A stretch of DNA of 64,000 nucleotides from JAGQZY01 sp964588335 (GTDB taxonomy: Bacteria; Bdellovibrionota; Bdellovibrionia; Bdellovibrionales; JAGQZY01): NCBI GenBank assembly GCA_964588335.1, contig CAZPOV010000016.1, positions 10,472 through 74,471 on the forward strand, given 5' to 3'. The notes beneath the pieces were generated by a model. It saw nothing but the letters and a program-made list of their open reading frames with translations, did no database searches and was not told the origin of the DNA. This document shows, piece by piece, positions 17,860 through 26,817 of the stretch; position 1 is the first letter of the stretch; each line of letters starts with the position of its first letter. The position numbers and the translations under genes were made by a program.

Positions 17860-19434
17860 TTAATTCGCGGCCACGTTGAGATACTGGCCGCGAAGGATTC
17901 GATTGCTTCGCAGATTATTCAACTGCTTCAGTTTACGAATGGTCAGGCCAAACTTTCTGGCGATCGTTGACAAATTATCACCGCGACGAATGCGATAGCG
18001 ACGCACTTTATTGCGAGCCACTTTCTTGCCTCCAGGCATCAGGCTCAACTTCTGACCCACGTAAATTCGCCCTTTGCGCATTCCATTGAGTCTTTTAAGT
18101 TTGGCGACTGTGGTTCCGTACTTGCGAGCAATGCGCGTCAGGTTTTCTCCACGACGCACTCGATGGTACTGCTTGTACCTAGAGGACGCCACCGAACGGC
18201 GAGCTCGTCCTTTCACCTTTAAACGTTGACCCACATAAATGCGACTGCTTCGTAAGCCATTCAACCTTTTAATCTTACCGACTGAGGTTCCGTAGCGTCG
18301 AGCAATGGTCGACAGATTCTGTCCGCGCCGAACACGGTGAATCCTACGACTGGAGCTGGCCACATAGCGACGACGCAATTTCAATCCATTGATTCTGTGT
18401 TTCTCAATGGCCGCATAGGAATTAGTGACTTGATCAATTTGCTGCTTTGGCACCCACAAGTGGTAGTACTTGCGTTTGCCTGGAGGAGTCATTTTCTTAA
18501 ACAAATGCGGGTTTAGCTTTGCAATTTCTTTTTCTGAAAACTGGGTATGCTGAGCAATTCTTTTAAACTTCACGGGACTTGGAACCTTAACCAATTCCAT
18601 AGGTTGCAAATACTCTTTGGGCTTTTCAACAAAGCCAAATTTTTCAAGATTCTTACCGATGGTTAGAATCGCCAAGAATTGCGGTATGTACTCGCGAGTG
18701 TCATAAGGGAGCAGGCGACGACGAGTCAGCGTCCAATAATTGCGAACACCACCACGGCGCATGGCTCGACGCACGCGACCGGGACCCGCATTATAGGAAG
18801 CCAATGCCAGGTACCAGGTTTTTTTCAAACGATAAAGCTCCTTCAGGTAGCGGATCGCTGCCATTGTTGAACGAATGGGATCTTGTCTTTCATCAACGTA
18901 ATTGTTGATCTTCAATCCATACTGACGCCCGGTGGGGCCCATAAACTGCCAAGGCCCAACCGCACCGGCATGAGAAACAGCTTTGGTAACATAGCCACTT
19001 TCAAGAATGCCTAGGTAATAAAGATCCGGCGGTAAACCATTGGTCACCAAAAGATCTTGAATGACCTGTTTGTACTTGGCTCCACGATTTAAGAAGCGCT
19101 GAAAACGTTTGCGATCTTTCACCGAGTAGTACTCAATCCATTTTTTAACTTTTGGATGGTCCTCTTTGGTTTCCATCAGATATTCAACTTCGATGACTGG
19201 TCGGCTTTGGCTGGGCGCAGCCTGCATCACCGGGCCTTCGCGCTCGTCAAGAATACGATTTCGAATGCGATCCACCGCTCGCTTTTGCGCCCACACCAAC
19301 GAGTCATCGATGGAGTTGTCGTCTTGGTCTTCAGACGCGCTGACTAAAAACGAGGTGGGGGTTTCTTCAATTTCTGGTGATGAGGCACAAGCTGTTAAAA
19401 CAAGCAGCCCGAGAGTCATAAGAGTTCGCATCAT
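17860..19434 (-). CDS. mltD: membrane-bound lytic transglycosylase, MltD-like, with three LysM domains
   Basis: The lipobox LTAC (Cys16) makes this a lipoprotein. The SLT domain follows, with NGLPPDLYYLGILESGY (catalytic E145), AVGPWQFMGPTGRQYGL and LALASYNAGPGRVRRAM, as in MltD. Three LysM repeats lie in the last third, each with the pattern YRVRRGENLTRIARKYG and ending in the YVGQKL type. They anchor the enzyme to peptidoglycan. Family members usually carry one to several LysM repeats. The ATG at 19434 has GGGAGA at good distance. The zinc-ribbon membrane protein gene lies 24 bases upstream in the same direction, so the two are probably one operon. Confidence 0.9.
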   Translation of the reverse strand: MMRTLMTLGLLVLTACASSPEIEETPTSFLVSASEDQDDNSIDDSLVWAQKRAVDRIRNRILDEREGPVMQAAPSQSRPVIEVEYLMETKEDHPKVKKWIEYYSVKDRKRFQRFLNRGAKYKQVIQDLLVTNGLPPDLYYLGILESGYVTKAVSHAGAVGPWQFMGPTGRQYGLKINNYVDERQDPIRSTMAAIRYLKELYRLKKTWYLALASYNAGPGRVRRAMRRGGVRNYWTLTRRRLLPYDTREYIPQFLAILTIGKNLEKFGFVEKPKEYLQPMELVKVPSPVKFKRIAQHTQFSEKEIAKLNPHLFKKMTPPGKRKYYHLWVPKQQIDQVTNSYAAIEKHRINGLKLRRRYVASSSRRIHRVRRGQNLSTIARRYGTSVGKIKRLNGLRSSRIYVGQRLKVKGRARRSVASSRYKQYHRVRRGENLTRIARKYGTTVAKLKRLNGMRKGRIYVGQKLSLMPGGKKVARNKVRRYRIRRGDNLSTIARKFGLTIRKLKQLNNLRSNRILRGQYLNVAAN

Positions 19435-19458
19435 GCTCTTCTCCCTTGATGATGAGGT

Positions 19459-20070
19459 TCAAGATCGGCGATAAATCAGTAATGAAATAAACAATGTCAA
19501 AGCAGCCACTCCCAATCCAACCAAATTGCGTGAGTTGGGAATCAAAAGACCGGCCATAATACAACTTGTACTTAAAATGATGCCAATCCAGTTGGCCCAT
19601 TTAATGAGAATATCGACGGCCGTAAAAACAGGCTTCTGATGAATGGCGGGATCTCCCGCCGTCGTCATATTCACAGTCAAGCGTGATAAAGACTGTCGTC
19701 GCATGATTTGTGCGATGTCGTCTTCTTTATCAATTTCTAGCATTTTCGTGTAGTGATAAACGGCAAAAGGAAGAGCGCCGTTGGTTTGACAAAGGCGTAT
19801 AAACTCTTGATGTCCTTTTTGATCGTGATAATTCACAACCACTTGTTTCCACTTTTTATCCAATTTTTTCAAATCGATTGGGCTTAGATGGTCGATTCCA
19901 CCGATTGACTCGTGAGTTTGACTCATGAGTTCACGTGTTTTAAAGCGATCGACGACCACTCCACAACTGAAGCACTCGCTATGACCGGCCACCATTTCTT
20001 TACCGCAGGCGGGACAATCTTTAAAAGACTCTCCAAATCCGGTGGAAAACTCCATTTGATATTCGTCCAT
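19459..20070 (-). CDS. zinc-ribbon membrane protein of unknown function
   Basis: The start is placed at 20070, where GGAGAT precedes an ATG; the longer frame to 20148 would run into lnt and has no ribosome binding site. The 203-residue product has an N-terminal zinc ribbon (CPACG ... CFSCG, spacing 14). A helical middle part and two C-terminal membrane segments (WANWIGIILSTSCIMAGLLIP and LVGLGVAALTLFISLLIY) follow. This looks like a cytoplasmic sensor or adaptor part held at the inner membrane. The gene precedes the MltD-like gene in the same transcript and is divergent from lnt. Confidence 0.7.
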   Translation of the reverse strand: MDEYQMEFSTGFGESFKDCPACGKEMVAGHSECFSCGVVVDRFKTRELMSQTHESIGGIDHLSPIDLKKLDKKWKQVVVNYHDQKGHQEFIRLCQTNGALPFAVYHYTKMLEIDKEDDIAQIMRRQSLSRLTVNMTTAGDPAIHQKPVFTAVDILIKWANWIGIILSTSCIMAGLLIPNSRNLVGLGVAALTLFISLLIYRRS

Positions 20071-20142
20071 GAAATATCTCCGTTGAGTAAAAAATCCATT
20101 TTCTATATAGATCGTAACAGATTCTCTTAGTATTATGAAGTC

Positions 20143-21687
20143 ATGCAAAATTGGGTCCGTTACTACCTTCCTCCTATTCTATCAGGATTTTTGATCGGCA
20201 CAAGCTATATACCTTTCCCTCCTTGGGCTTTGTTCTTTTGCTTGGTTCCGCTTTGGACATTCTGGTGGAAAGAATCTTCCTACAAAAAGATATTTTTTGC
20301 CGGTTGGCTTAGCCAATTTATTTTAAACGCCATCGGCTTCCACTGGATTGCACACACCACTGTTGAATTCGGACGAATGCCTTGGCCGGTGGGCTTTTCC
20401 GTGCTTTTGCTTTTCTGTACGTTAGCCCACCTTTACTACCCAGTGGCCGGAGTTTTATGGAAATGGCTCAGTCAAAAGTTTCGTTTAAGTGGAACCGCTT
20501 CGCTCTGTCTCCTTCCTATCGTCTTCATTCTTTGCGAACGAGTTTACCCGTTTATTTTTTACTGGCACTTTGGATACCCTTGGCTTTGGGCTAGGTTGCC
20601 AGGCCTACACTTAGCGGAATGGATTGGATTTTTCGGTCTCAACCTCATCACTTTGATTATTAATGCGCTGTTGGTGCACTTTTGGTTGAATCGTAAACCC
20701 AAACAGTGGCGACATCTTGGAACCATAGCCGCCTTAGGCTTATTTCTCCTTGTTAACATTTTAGGGATCGTGCAAAGAAACCTTATCAAAGAGGCTGATC
20801 AAAATTTAAAAGTTTTGGCGGTGCAGGGAAATGTCGGCAATTTAGAAAAAATCCAAGCCCAAGAGGGTATCGGTTTTATAAATAAAATTGTCGATGACTA
20901 CATCGAGCTGACCAAAAAAGGATTGCAAGAACACCCCGGCGTCGATCTGGTGATTTGGCCGGAAACCGCTTTTCCTGAGATCATTCAAGGCCCCTATCAA
21001 GGGCGCCAACGCCAGCGCTTAGCCAATCTCACTAAAACTTACAACGTCGAACTGCTCACGGGGGCCTATCAACGCCCCGAATATCGCGGCCAGGTTTACA
21101 ATGGCTTGGTTTTGATGAAGGGTGACGCCGACGTACAATCCTACCAAAAAACCGTGCTTCTCGCCTTTGGCGAATACTTTCCCTTTGCTCAGTATTATCC
21201 AAAGCTCAAAGACTGGTTCCCGATGGTCTCTGACTTTGGTCGAGGCCCTGGCCCCACAGTCTTTCCCTCTGATAAAGCCATGATTGGGGCTCAGATCTGC
21301 TATGAGGGCTTGTTTGATGAGTTTTCCACAACCTTGCAAACAAAAGGCGCTCAAATTTTCATCAATGTGACCAATGACTCCTGGTTTGGCTACCCGTTCG
21401 AGCCTTACCAGCACATGTACATGACATTGGCTCGCGCTGTTGAGAACCGGCGCTCTCTGGTTCGTGTCACCAACACCGGGATTTCGACAGTGATCCGTCA
21501 CGATGGCAAGGTGCTGGATTTTTCACCGCGTAACGAAAAATGGTATAAAGTTTATGACGTTCCCTTTCACTCTACTCCCCCCTCGACCTTTTATGTTAAG
21601 CTTTCAGGGAATTGGCCTTGGATCTTGCTTTTACTTATAGGCCTCATCATTGCAGGAGATAGGATTGCGAGAACTGGGAAACATTGA
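20143..21687 (+). CDS. lnt: apolipoprotein N-acyltransferase
   Basis: Lnt adds the third acyl chain to lipoproteins in the inner membrane. The 514-residue protein has about six N-terminal membrane helices, then the nitrilase-like domain with all three catalytic elements: glutamate in WPETAFPE, lysine in YQKTVLLAFGEYFP and cysteine in GAQICYEG. NDSWFG and the MTLARAVENRR segment are also typical. A last membrane helix closes the protein, as usual. The many lipoproteins in the window make this a fitting neighbour. The stop overlaps the start of mutS2, so the two are translated together. Confidence 0.95.
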   Translation: MQNWVRYYLPPILSGFLIGTSYIPFPPWALFFCLVPLWTFWWKESSYKKIFFAGWLSQFILNAIGFHWIAHTTVEFGRMPWPVGFSVLLLFCTLAHLYYPVAGVLWKWLSQKFRLSGTASLCLLPIVFILCERVYPFIFYWHFGYPWLWARLPGLHLAEWIGFFGLNLITLIINALLVHFWLNRKPKQWRHLGTIAALGLFLLVNILGIVQRNLIKEADQNLKVLAVQGNVGNLEKIQAQEGIGFINKIVDDYIELTKKGLQEHPGVDLVIWPETAFPEIIQGPYQGRQRQRLANLTKTYNVELLTGAYQRPEYRGQVYNGLVLMKGDADVQSYQKTVLLAFGEYFPFAQYYPKLKDWFPMVSDFGRGPGPTVFPSDKAMIGAQICYEGLFDEFSTTLQTKGAQIFINVTNDSWFGYPFEPYQHMYMTLARAVENRRSLVRVTNTGISTVIRHDGKVLDFSPRNEKWYKVYDVPFHSTPPSTFYVKLSGNWPWILLLLIGLIIAGDRIARTGKH

Positions 21688-23995
21688 TTGGGATAAAACT
21701 CTCTCTCACCTTGTTGAATTTGCCACATCATCAGAAGGACAAGAGCGGCTCCGACAAACCCAGCCGCTCCTTGATAAAGAGGAAGCCGAAAAAAGCTTTT
21801 CGATTCTGGGTGAAGCACAAAATATTTTAAAAACCGGACAGCGACCCTACATGGAAAGCTTAGACTTTTTCCATACCTGGTTTCGTCGCTTGGGAAAAAA
21901 TGCCGTTCTTAAAACCATTGAACTGAAGGACATTCGCTTATTCTTATTGGAAACTGAAAACCTGGTACAAATCCTAAAGCCTTTGAAGGGGGACTGGATT
22001 CAGTCCATCAAGCCTGAACTGATGGCAGCGAAAGAGCCTCTCTCTAGTATCGACCATCTGATGACTCCTCAGGGAGATATTCGAACCGATGCCTCCGAAG
22101 ACCTTTTTAAACTCAACCAAGAAAAAAAGCAGCTGGCCAACAAAGTCCAAAACACCTTGGATGGTTTGGTCAAGGGCCATGATCATGAGCCCCATTTGCA
22201 AGACAAATATGTCACCAACCGCGAAGGGCGCTGGGTGATTCCGGTTAAAAGTGGCATGCGCCATGAACTAGAAGGTATTATCCATGCCACCAGCTCTTCT
22301 AAGCAAACCGTGTTTATGGAGCCACAAGAGATTGTTCCCTTAAACAATCGAATCAAACAAATCGAAATTGATATCGAAAAGGAAATTGCCAAACTTTTAA
22401 AACAGATATCAGATTATCTCTTTAACCTGATCACTGATTTTTCACGCACCAAAGAAGTATTGTTAGAAGTCGACTGTTACTTGGCAAAAGCCCAATTTGC
22501 CAATGTCACCTCAGCCCATCCGGTGCGTTTTTGCGAGGACCGCATTCGTCTGGATCACTTAAAACATCCCTTGATGGTTATCAATGGAGAGGTGGTTATT
22601 CCTAATAGCCTAAACCTCAATCAAAACGAAAAAATACTGATTCTTTCCGGCCCCAATGCCGGTGGTAAAACCGTTCTCCTCAAGTCATTTGGATTGGCCG
22701 CCCATATGGCGCGCTGTGGATTACCCATTTGTGCCGGCGCCGATTCAGAGATTCCCTTTTTTGAAGAGATTTTTGTGGCCGTTGGCGATTCGCAAAGTGT
22801 TGATCAATCACTGAGTACCTTTGCCGGACATTTGAAAGTTTTAGACCAGGCCTGCCACGCCAAGGGCGCGAAGTCGCTGGTTCTGATCGATGAGATTTGT
22901 GGATCGACGGATCCCGATGAAGGGGCCGCGTTGGCCCGTGGCTTTATTCATCACTACGCTTACCAAGGCGCATTCGGCTTGATCACGTCTCACTTAGGTC
23001 CCTTGAAAATGGGCTGGGAAGAAGACTCAGGCATCGTTAATGGCTCAATGAATTATGACACCGAGTCTGGCAAAGCCACCTACGAATTCATTCGCGGTGT
23101 CCCTGGGAAGTCTTTGGCTTTTGCCACCGCTAAGAAAATTGGAATTCTTGATAGCGTCTACAACAATGCCAAGATGTACTTGAGTCCGGCGGGACAAAAA
23201 CGCCTGCAGTCCATGGAAGAAGTGGAGCGAATGAAAGAAGAGATCACCTCTTTAAAAGTCAAACTGCGTGCCGAAATCGCTGAGGCGGAAAAACGCCAAA
23301 AAGAATTAGATAAACTGCAAAGAGAATTCAATTTTGAAAAAGAAGAGCGTTTGCGAAAAGAGGTCAAACAGCAATTGGCCAAAATCACTGAAGACTTTAA
23401 AAAGGGACAGGTGAAAAATCTTTTTGAAACCCATGAGCGAAAAGAAAAAATCTCGGTGGATTTTCCTGAAGTCGTCAAATTTTCTGGCAACGCCAGCGAA
23501 GACAAAACCTATGACACCATCGAAAGTTTTAGCAAGGCCTTCCCCCCGGGAAGTGTGGTTTTTGTCACTTCGCTCAATCAAGATGGTATTATCCAAGGCG
23601 AGGCCAACAATAAAGGGGAAATTCCAATCTTATCAGGTTCAATGCGTCTGTTTGTCGACTGGGAACAACTACGGCCTCCAAAGAAAACCCAAAATCCTCT
23701 TAAGAAGAAAAATTCCCATAAAAATGTGGAAGTTGTCTATGATTCGAAAAAAGACGAAATCGATTTACGAGGCATGACCACCAATGAAGCCATCGAAAAA
23801 TTAGAAGTGACTCTCGATCGAGCCCAAGCCAACGATTTAGAACGAGTTAAGATTATTCACGGTCACGGCTCCGAGGCTTTGAAAAAAGCAGTGCGCAGCC
23901 ATTTGTCTCGCAGTGTTTACATCTCACGCTGGCAACTGGCTAGCCCCAATGATGGGGGCGACGGCGTCACTCTGGCCTATATGATGAGCGATTAA
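21665..23995 (+). CDS. mutS2: endonuclease/ribosome-rescue ATPase MutS2
   Basis: The protein has the MutS2 order: core and clamp helices, the ABC ATPase with GPNAGGKT (about residue 328) and SLVLIDEICGSTDP, a long charged coiled coil after the ATPase, and a C-terminal Smr domain (EIDLRGMTTNEAIEKLE ... IIHGHGSEALKKAVR). It lacks the mismatch-recognition domain of MutS. Known roles of the family are suppression of recombination and splitting of collided ribosomes. I start it at TTG 21665 because AGGAGA at 21652-21657 fits that codon; TTG 21650 is also in frame. It overlaps lnt by 23 bases and the fasciclin gene tail to tail by 4. Confidence 0.94.
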   Translation: MRELGNIDWDKTLSHLVEFATSSEGQERLRQTQPLLDKEEAEKSFSILGEAQNILKTGQRPYMESLDFFHTWFRRLGKNAVLKTIELKDIRLFLLETENLVQILKPLKGDWIQSIKPELMAAKEPLSSIDHLMTPQGDIRTDASEDLFKLNQEKKQLANKVQNTLDGLVKGHDHEPHLQDKYVTNREGRWVIPVKSGMRHELEGIIHATSSSKQTVFMEPQEIVPLNNRIKQIEIDIEKEIAKLLKQISDYLFNLITDFSRTKEVLLEVDCYLAKAQFANVTSAHPVRFCEDRIRLDHLKHPLMVINGEVVIPNSLNLNQNEKILILSGPNAGGKTVLLKSFGLAAHMARCGLPICAGADSEIPFFEEIFVAVGDSQSVDQSLSTFAGHLKVLDQACHAKGAKSLVLIDEICGSTDPDEGAALARGFIHHYAYQGAFGLITSHLGPLKMGWEEDSGIVNGSMNYDTESGKATYEFIRGVPGKSLAFATAKKIGILDSVYNNAKMYLSPAGQKRLQSMEEVERMKEEITSLKVKLRAEIAEAEKRQKELDKLQREFNFEKEERLRKEVKQQLAKITEDFKKGQVKNLFETHERKEKISVDFPEVVKFSGNASEDKTYDTIESFSKAFPPGSVVFVTSLNQDGIIQGEANNKGEIPILSGSMRLFVDWEQLRPPKKTQNPLKKKNSHKNVEVVYDSKKDEIDLRGMTTNEAIEKLEVTLDRAQANDLERVKIIHGHGSEALKKAVRSHLSRSVYISRWQLASPNDGGDGVTLAYMMSD

Positions 23996-24552
23996 AGCCC
24001 TAAGGTAGGCTGCAGGCGCCGTGGAATTAGGACCTCATCAATCACATGGATCACTCCATTGCGAACAAACCCATTGTTTTGCACAATTCGAGCCGGCCCT
24101 ACAAAGGTCTCTCCGTTGGAAACAAAAACCCGTAGACGGCGTCCGTTCAAAGGACGCAAGCGCACTTCGTCTTGAAGTTCAGACAACGAAAACTCCGTCT
24201 CCACCACATGGTGCAGAAGAACTTCCCGTCGGATGTCGCGATCACGTCGTAAAATCCGTCGGGCCCGAAGAGGAAGACGGTCGAAGGCTTCGTCGGTGGG
24301 AGCAAAAACTGTGAATGGTCCTTGGATATCAAGAGTGTCGTCAAGGTCCGCCATTATTAAGAAATCCGTAAACACACCGAAGCGACGGTTTGACTTTAAA
24401 TACTCATCGATGCTGGCAGAAGAATTATTGACGTCATCAGCAAAGATATCCCCATCTTTATTGCTATCATCGGTACTGCTCAAACGATCACAGCCGATCA
24501 CGAAGGTCGGAATGATAACTAAAATTAAAAGCAAACGATTGAATTGAGACAT
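23992..24552 (-). CDS. fasciclin (FAS1) domain lipoprotein
   Basis: The 186-residue product has a lipoprotein signal (VIGC). One FAS1 domain fills the rest, with FTDFLIMADLDDTLDIQGPFTVFAPTDEAFDRLP, the H-box-like LLHHVVE and the ending NGVIHVIDEVLIP. FAS1 domains mediate weak adhesion to proteins or polysaccharides, so a cell-surface adhesion role is inferred. The ATG has an AGGAGG upstream. A TACTAG lies about 45 bases ahead of the start and may be part of the promoter. The gene is convergent with mutS2. Confidence 0.88.
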   Translation of the reverse strand: MSQFNRLLLILVIIPTFVIGCDRLSSTDDSNKDGDIFADDVNNSSASIDEYLKSNRRFGVFTDFLIMADLDDTLDIQGPFTVFAPTDEAFDRLPLRARRILRRDRDIRREVLLHHVVETEFSLSELQDEVRLRPLNGRRLRVFVSNGETFVGPARIVQNNGFVRNGVIHVIDEVLIPRRLQPTLGL

Positions 24553-24684
24553 AAAATCCTCCTGGTTTTTCGGATGACGGTTGTTGGCTCAACCCCAACC
24601 TAGTAAAAATCGCAAACCGGGGAAAGAACAAAATCCCAAAAGCCCCACTTCCCGCCCCGACTGAATGGTCAAAAAGCCTTTTTG

Positions 24685-26745
24685 TTAAGGACTTTCAATG
24701 ATTTCTGACGCTCCTAAGACCGCCTTGTAAGCGTTAATATACCCCCCGCATTGACTCATCGAGGCAAGCGGCGGATGAACATCGCAAGACTGAATTAAAA
24801 TATCTTTGATTTCAGTGGGTGACAGGTTGGGATTCTGTTCCAACATAAGCACGATAATGCCGGTCACAATCGGCGCACTCAACGATGTTCCGGACGGACT
24901 GCGCGTGCCACTGGTGTGAGTGGTAAGAATCTCTTCTCCGGGAGCCATAACATGCACACTGTTTTGACCATAATTGGTTTTCGCCCACTTTTCGCCGTAA
25001 CGATTCATCGCCCCCACCGAAATAATATTGCTATGGGGAAGTGTGGCGGGAATCATCCCCGTTTTATCGTTATCGCCCGAACTGTTTCCAGCGGCGGCAA
25101 CAATTGGAATACCCTTGCGTTCGGCTCTGTCGACAGCCTCAATAAAAATATTAAATCCTTCATCGGGAACAAGATCATCATCGGCTTGGCCGAAAGAGGC
25201 GTTGATAATATCAACGTCATTGTCGACAGCGTAGTTCATCGCTTTCACCGCCGCATCTAAAGTTGCATTCCCCCATAAATTGGGAAACATATTTAAGGGC
25301 ATCAATTTCACATTCCAGGCCATTCCTGTAATTCCAAAACCGTTATTGCCTTTTGCACCGATCATCCCACTGACCATGGTTCCATGGCCGCGGGTGTCGT
25401 TGGACTCGGGACTGTTCAATAGAAAATGAAAGCCTTTGATATCGTCGACGTAACCGTTTTGATCATCATCGACACCGGCAGTGCCGTTGAGTTCGGCCGG
25501 ATTGTTCCAAATGTTCTCTTTCAAATCACCGTGGCTCCATTGGATCCCAGAATCAATCACTCCAACCACAATGTCTTCGTGGCCCACCGAAAGGTCCCAA
25601 GCCGCCAAGGCTGAAATATCAAATCCCTTGTCGTTGAAAAACGCCCATTGATTGCGATGCAAATCATTGGGCTCGGCCAACATCTTGAATTCAATGTTGC
25701 GACCGATGTACTGCACATCTCCAGTGCGTTTGACGGCCTGTCTTTGCGACTCGTTGAGGATGGCTTTAAACCAACCATGACCAATGACTTCGGTTCTTGG
25801 AATCAAGCTCAAAACTTTTGCGCCTGGCTCGGCTTGTTTTAATTTAAAAACATACTCAAACCGAGTTTGCCAACTTCTTGTCACCTTATGAAACAGTCCT
25901 GGCTTGCCACTGTCCCCGACTTTTTCCCCATACAGGTAGGGTTGGGTCAATGGCGCTCCATTCTCAGCATCCCAGGCGGCCGCCACCAACCACTGCCAAA
26001 CACCGTGGTGATGATACGCGCTCACGCCATCCTGCCCGCCAAAAAACGTCGCCTTGTTTTGCGGAAAATAATGGTCGGCTTGTTGGTTTGGGTAACTTAA
26101 AACCTCGATAAATTGTTTGTGATCAACAGACAGCTTATTAAAGATTTCCAAAACATCGTTTTTCTTAATAATTGAATCTTTCTCTCCCCACACCAAAGTG
26201 ATCGCCGTCTTGGCATCAACATTTTTCAAGTAGTCTGCATCAAAACCGGCTGGCGCAAAAAAGATTCCGGCGTTCAAGTCGGGATGCCCTGGAGCCCCAG
26301 CCGCCATCAAACCGACATACCCACCCTTTGAATGACCCGAAAAAACAATTTGATCGGCGGCAATTTGATCTTGAAAACTATTAACAGTGACCGCGGTGAT
26401 ATTGTTCCAATCATCAGCCATGCGGCGCCAGTCTTGATCAAAGAAACCGTCATCGTACTGCACAAAAAGAGTCGCCACGCCCTTTTTTGCTAAATGCTGC
26501 AAGGTTTTATCATAGTGACTTTCATTGAGAGCTTGGCCGTGACCAAACACGATCAGGGGTGAGGTTTCCCCCTGGGGTTTTACTGGCAAATACAGAAAAG
26601 ACTGTCGCCCCAAAGCACTGATGGTTTTTCGTTCAAAACTTAAAACCGCAGTTTCGTTACCAGGATGGGCGGTGTCTGTGGGAGAAGGAACCGAAGCCAC
26701 GGCCCATTGCGCACAAGCGATGAGTGTTGTTACGAGAAGACCCAT
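24685..26745 (-). CDS. exported alpha/beta hydrolase fused to a subtilisin-family (S8) protease
   Basis: This 686-residue exported protein has two enzyme domains. Residues about 35-260 form an alpha/beta hydrolase: FGHG oxyanion region, nucleophile S139 in SGHSKGG, D190 in WGEKD and H225 in QQADHYF, so a full triad can be proposed. Residues about 370-680 form an S8 protease with DSGIQ (D398), RGHGTMVSG (H454), AAAGN (N554) and GTSLSAP (S621). The calcium loop GVDDDQNGYVDDIKGFHF resembles that of the protease at 15920. The hydrolase half is of the PET-hydrolase/chlorophyllase kind, but the substrate is unknown. AAGGAGG precedes the ATG. The next S8 protease gene lies 72 bases upstream in the same direction. 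Confidence 0.85.
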   Translation of the reverse strand: MGLLVTTLIACAQWAVASVPSPTDTAHPGNETAVLSFERKTISALGRQSFLYLPVKPQGETSPLIVFGHGQALNESHYDKTLQHLAKKGVATLFVQYDDGFFDQDWRRMADDWNNITAVTVNSFQDQIAADQIVFSGHSKGGYVGLMAAGAPGHPDLNAGIFFAPAGFDADYLKNVDAKTAITLVWGEKDSIIKKNDVLEIFNKLSVDHKQFIEVLSYPNQQADHYFPQNKATFFGGQDGVSAYHHHGVWQWLVAAAWDAENGAPLTQPYLYGEKVGDSGKPGLFHKVTRSWQTRFEYVFKLKQAEPGAKVLSLIPRTEVIGHGWFKAILNESQRQAVKRTGDVQYIGRNIEFKMLAEPNDLHRNQWAFFNDKGFDISALAAWDLSVGHEDIVVGVIDSGIQWSHGDLKENIWNNPAELNGTAGVDDDQNGYVDDIKGFHFLLNSPESNDTRGHGTMVSGMIGAKGNNGFGITGMAWNVKLMPLNMFPNLWGNATLDAAVKAMNYAVDNDVDIINASFGQADDDLVPDEGFNIFIEAVDRAERKGIPIVAAAGNSSGDNDKTGMIPATLPHSNIISVGAMNRYGEKWAKTNYGQNSVHVMAPGEEILTTHTSGTRSPSGTSLSAPIVTGIIVLMLEQNPNLSPTEIKDILIQSCDVHPPLASMSQCGGYINAYKAVLGASEIIESP

Positions 26746-26817
26746 TGTTTCCTCCTTAAAAAAGGGATGATCACAAAAATCTTAACTCAGTCATCAGAGG
26801 GAACAAGAATTAATCGT

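Noticed and set aside
21019..21501. Minus-strand open frame of 160 residues inside lnt
   Set aside because: It is antisense to the Lnt active-site region and has no ribosome binding site.
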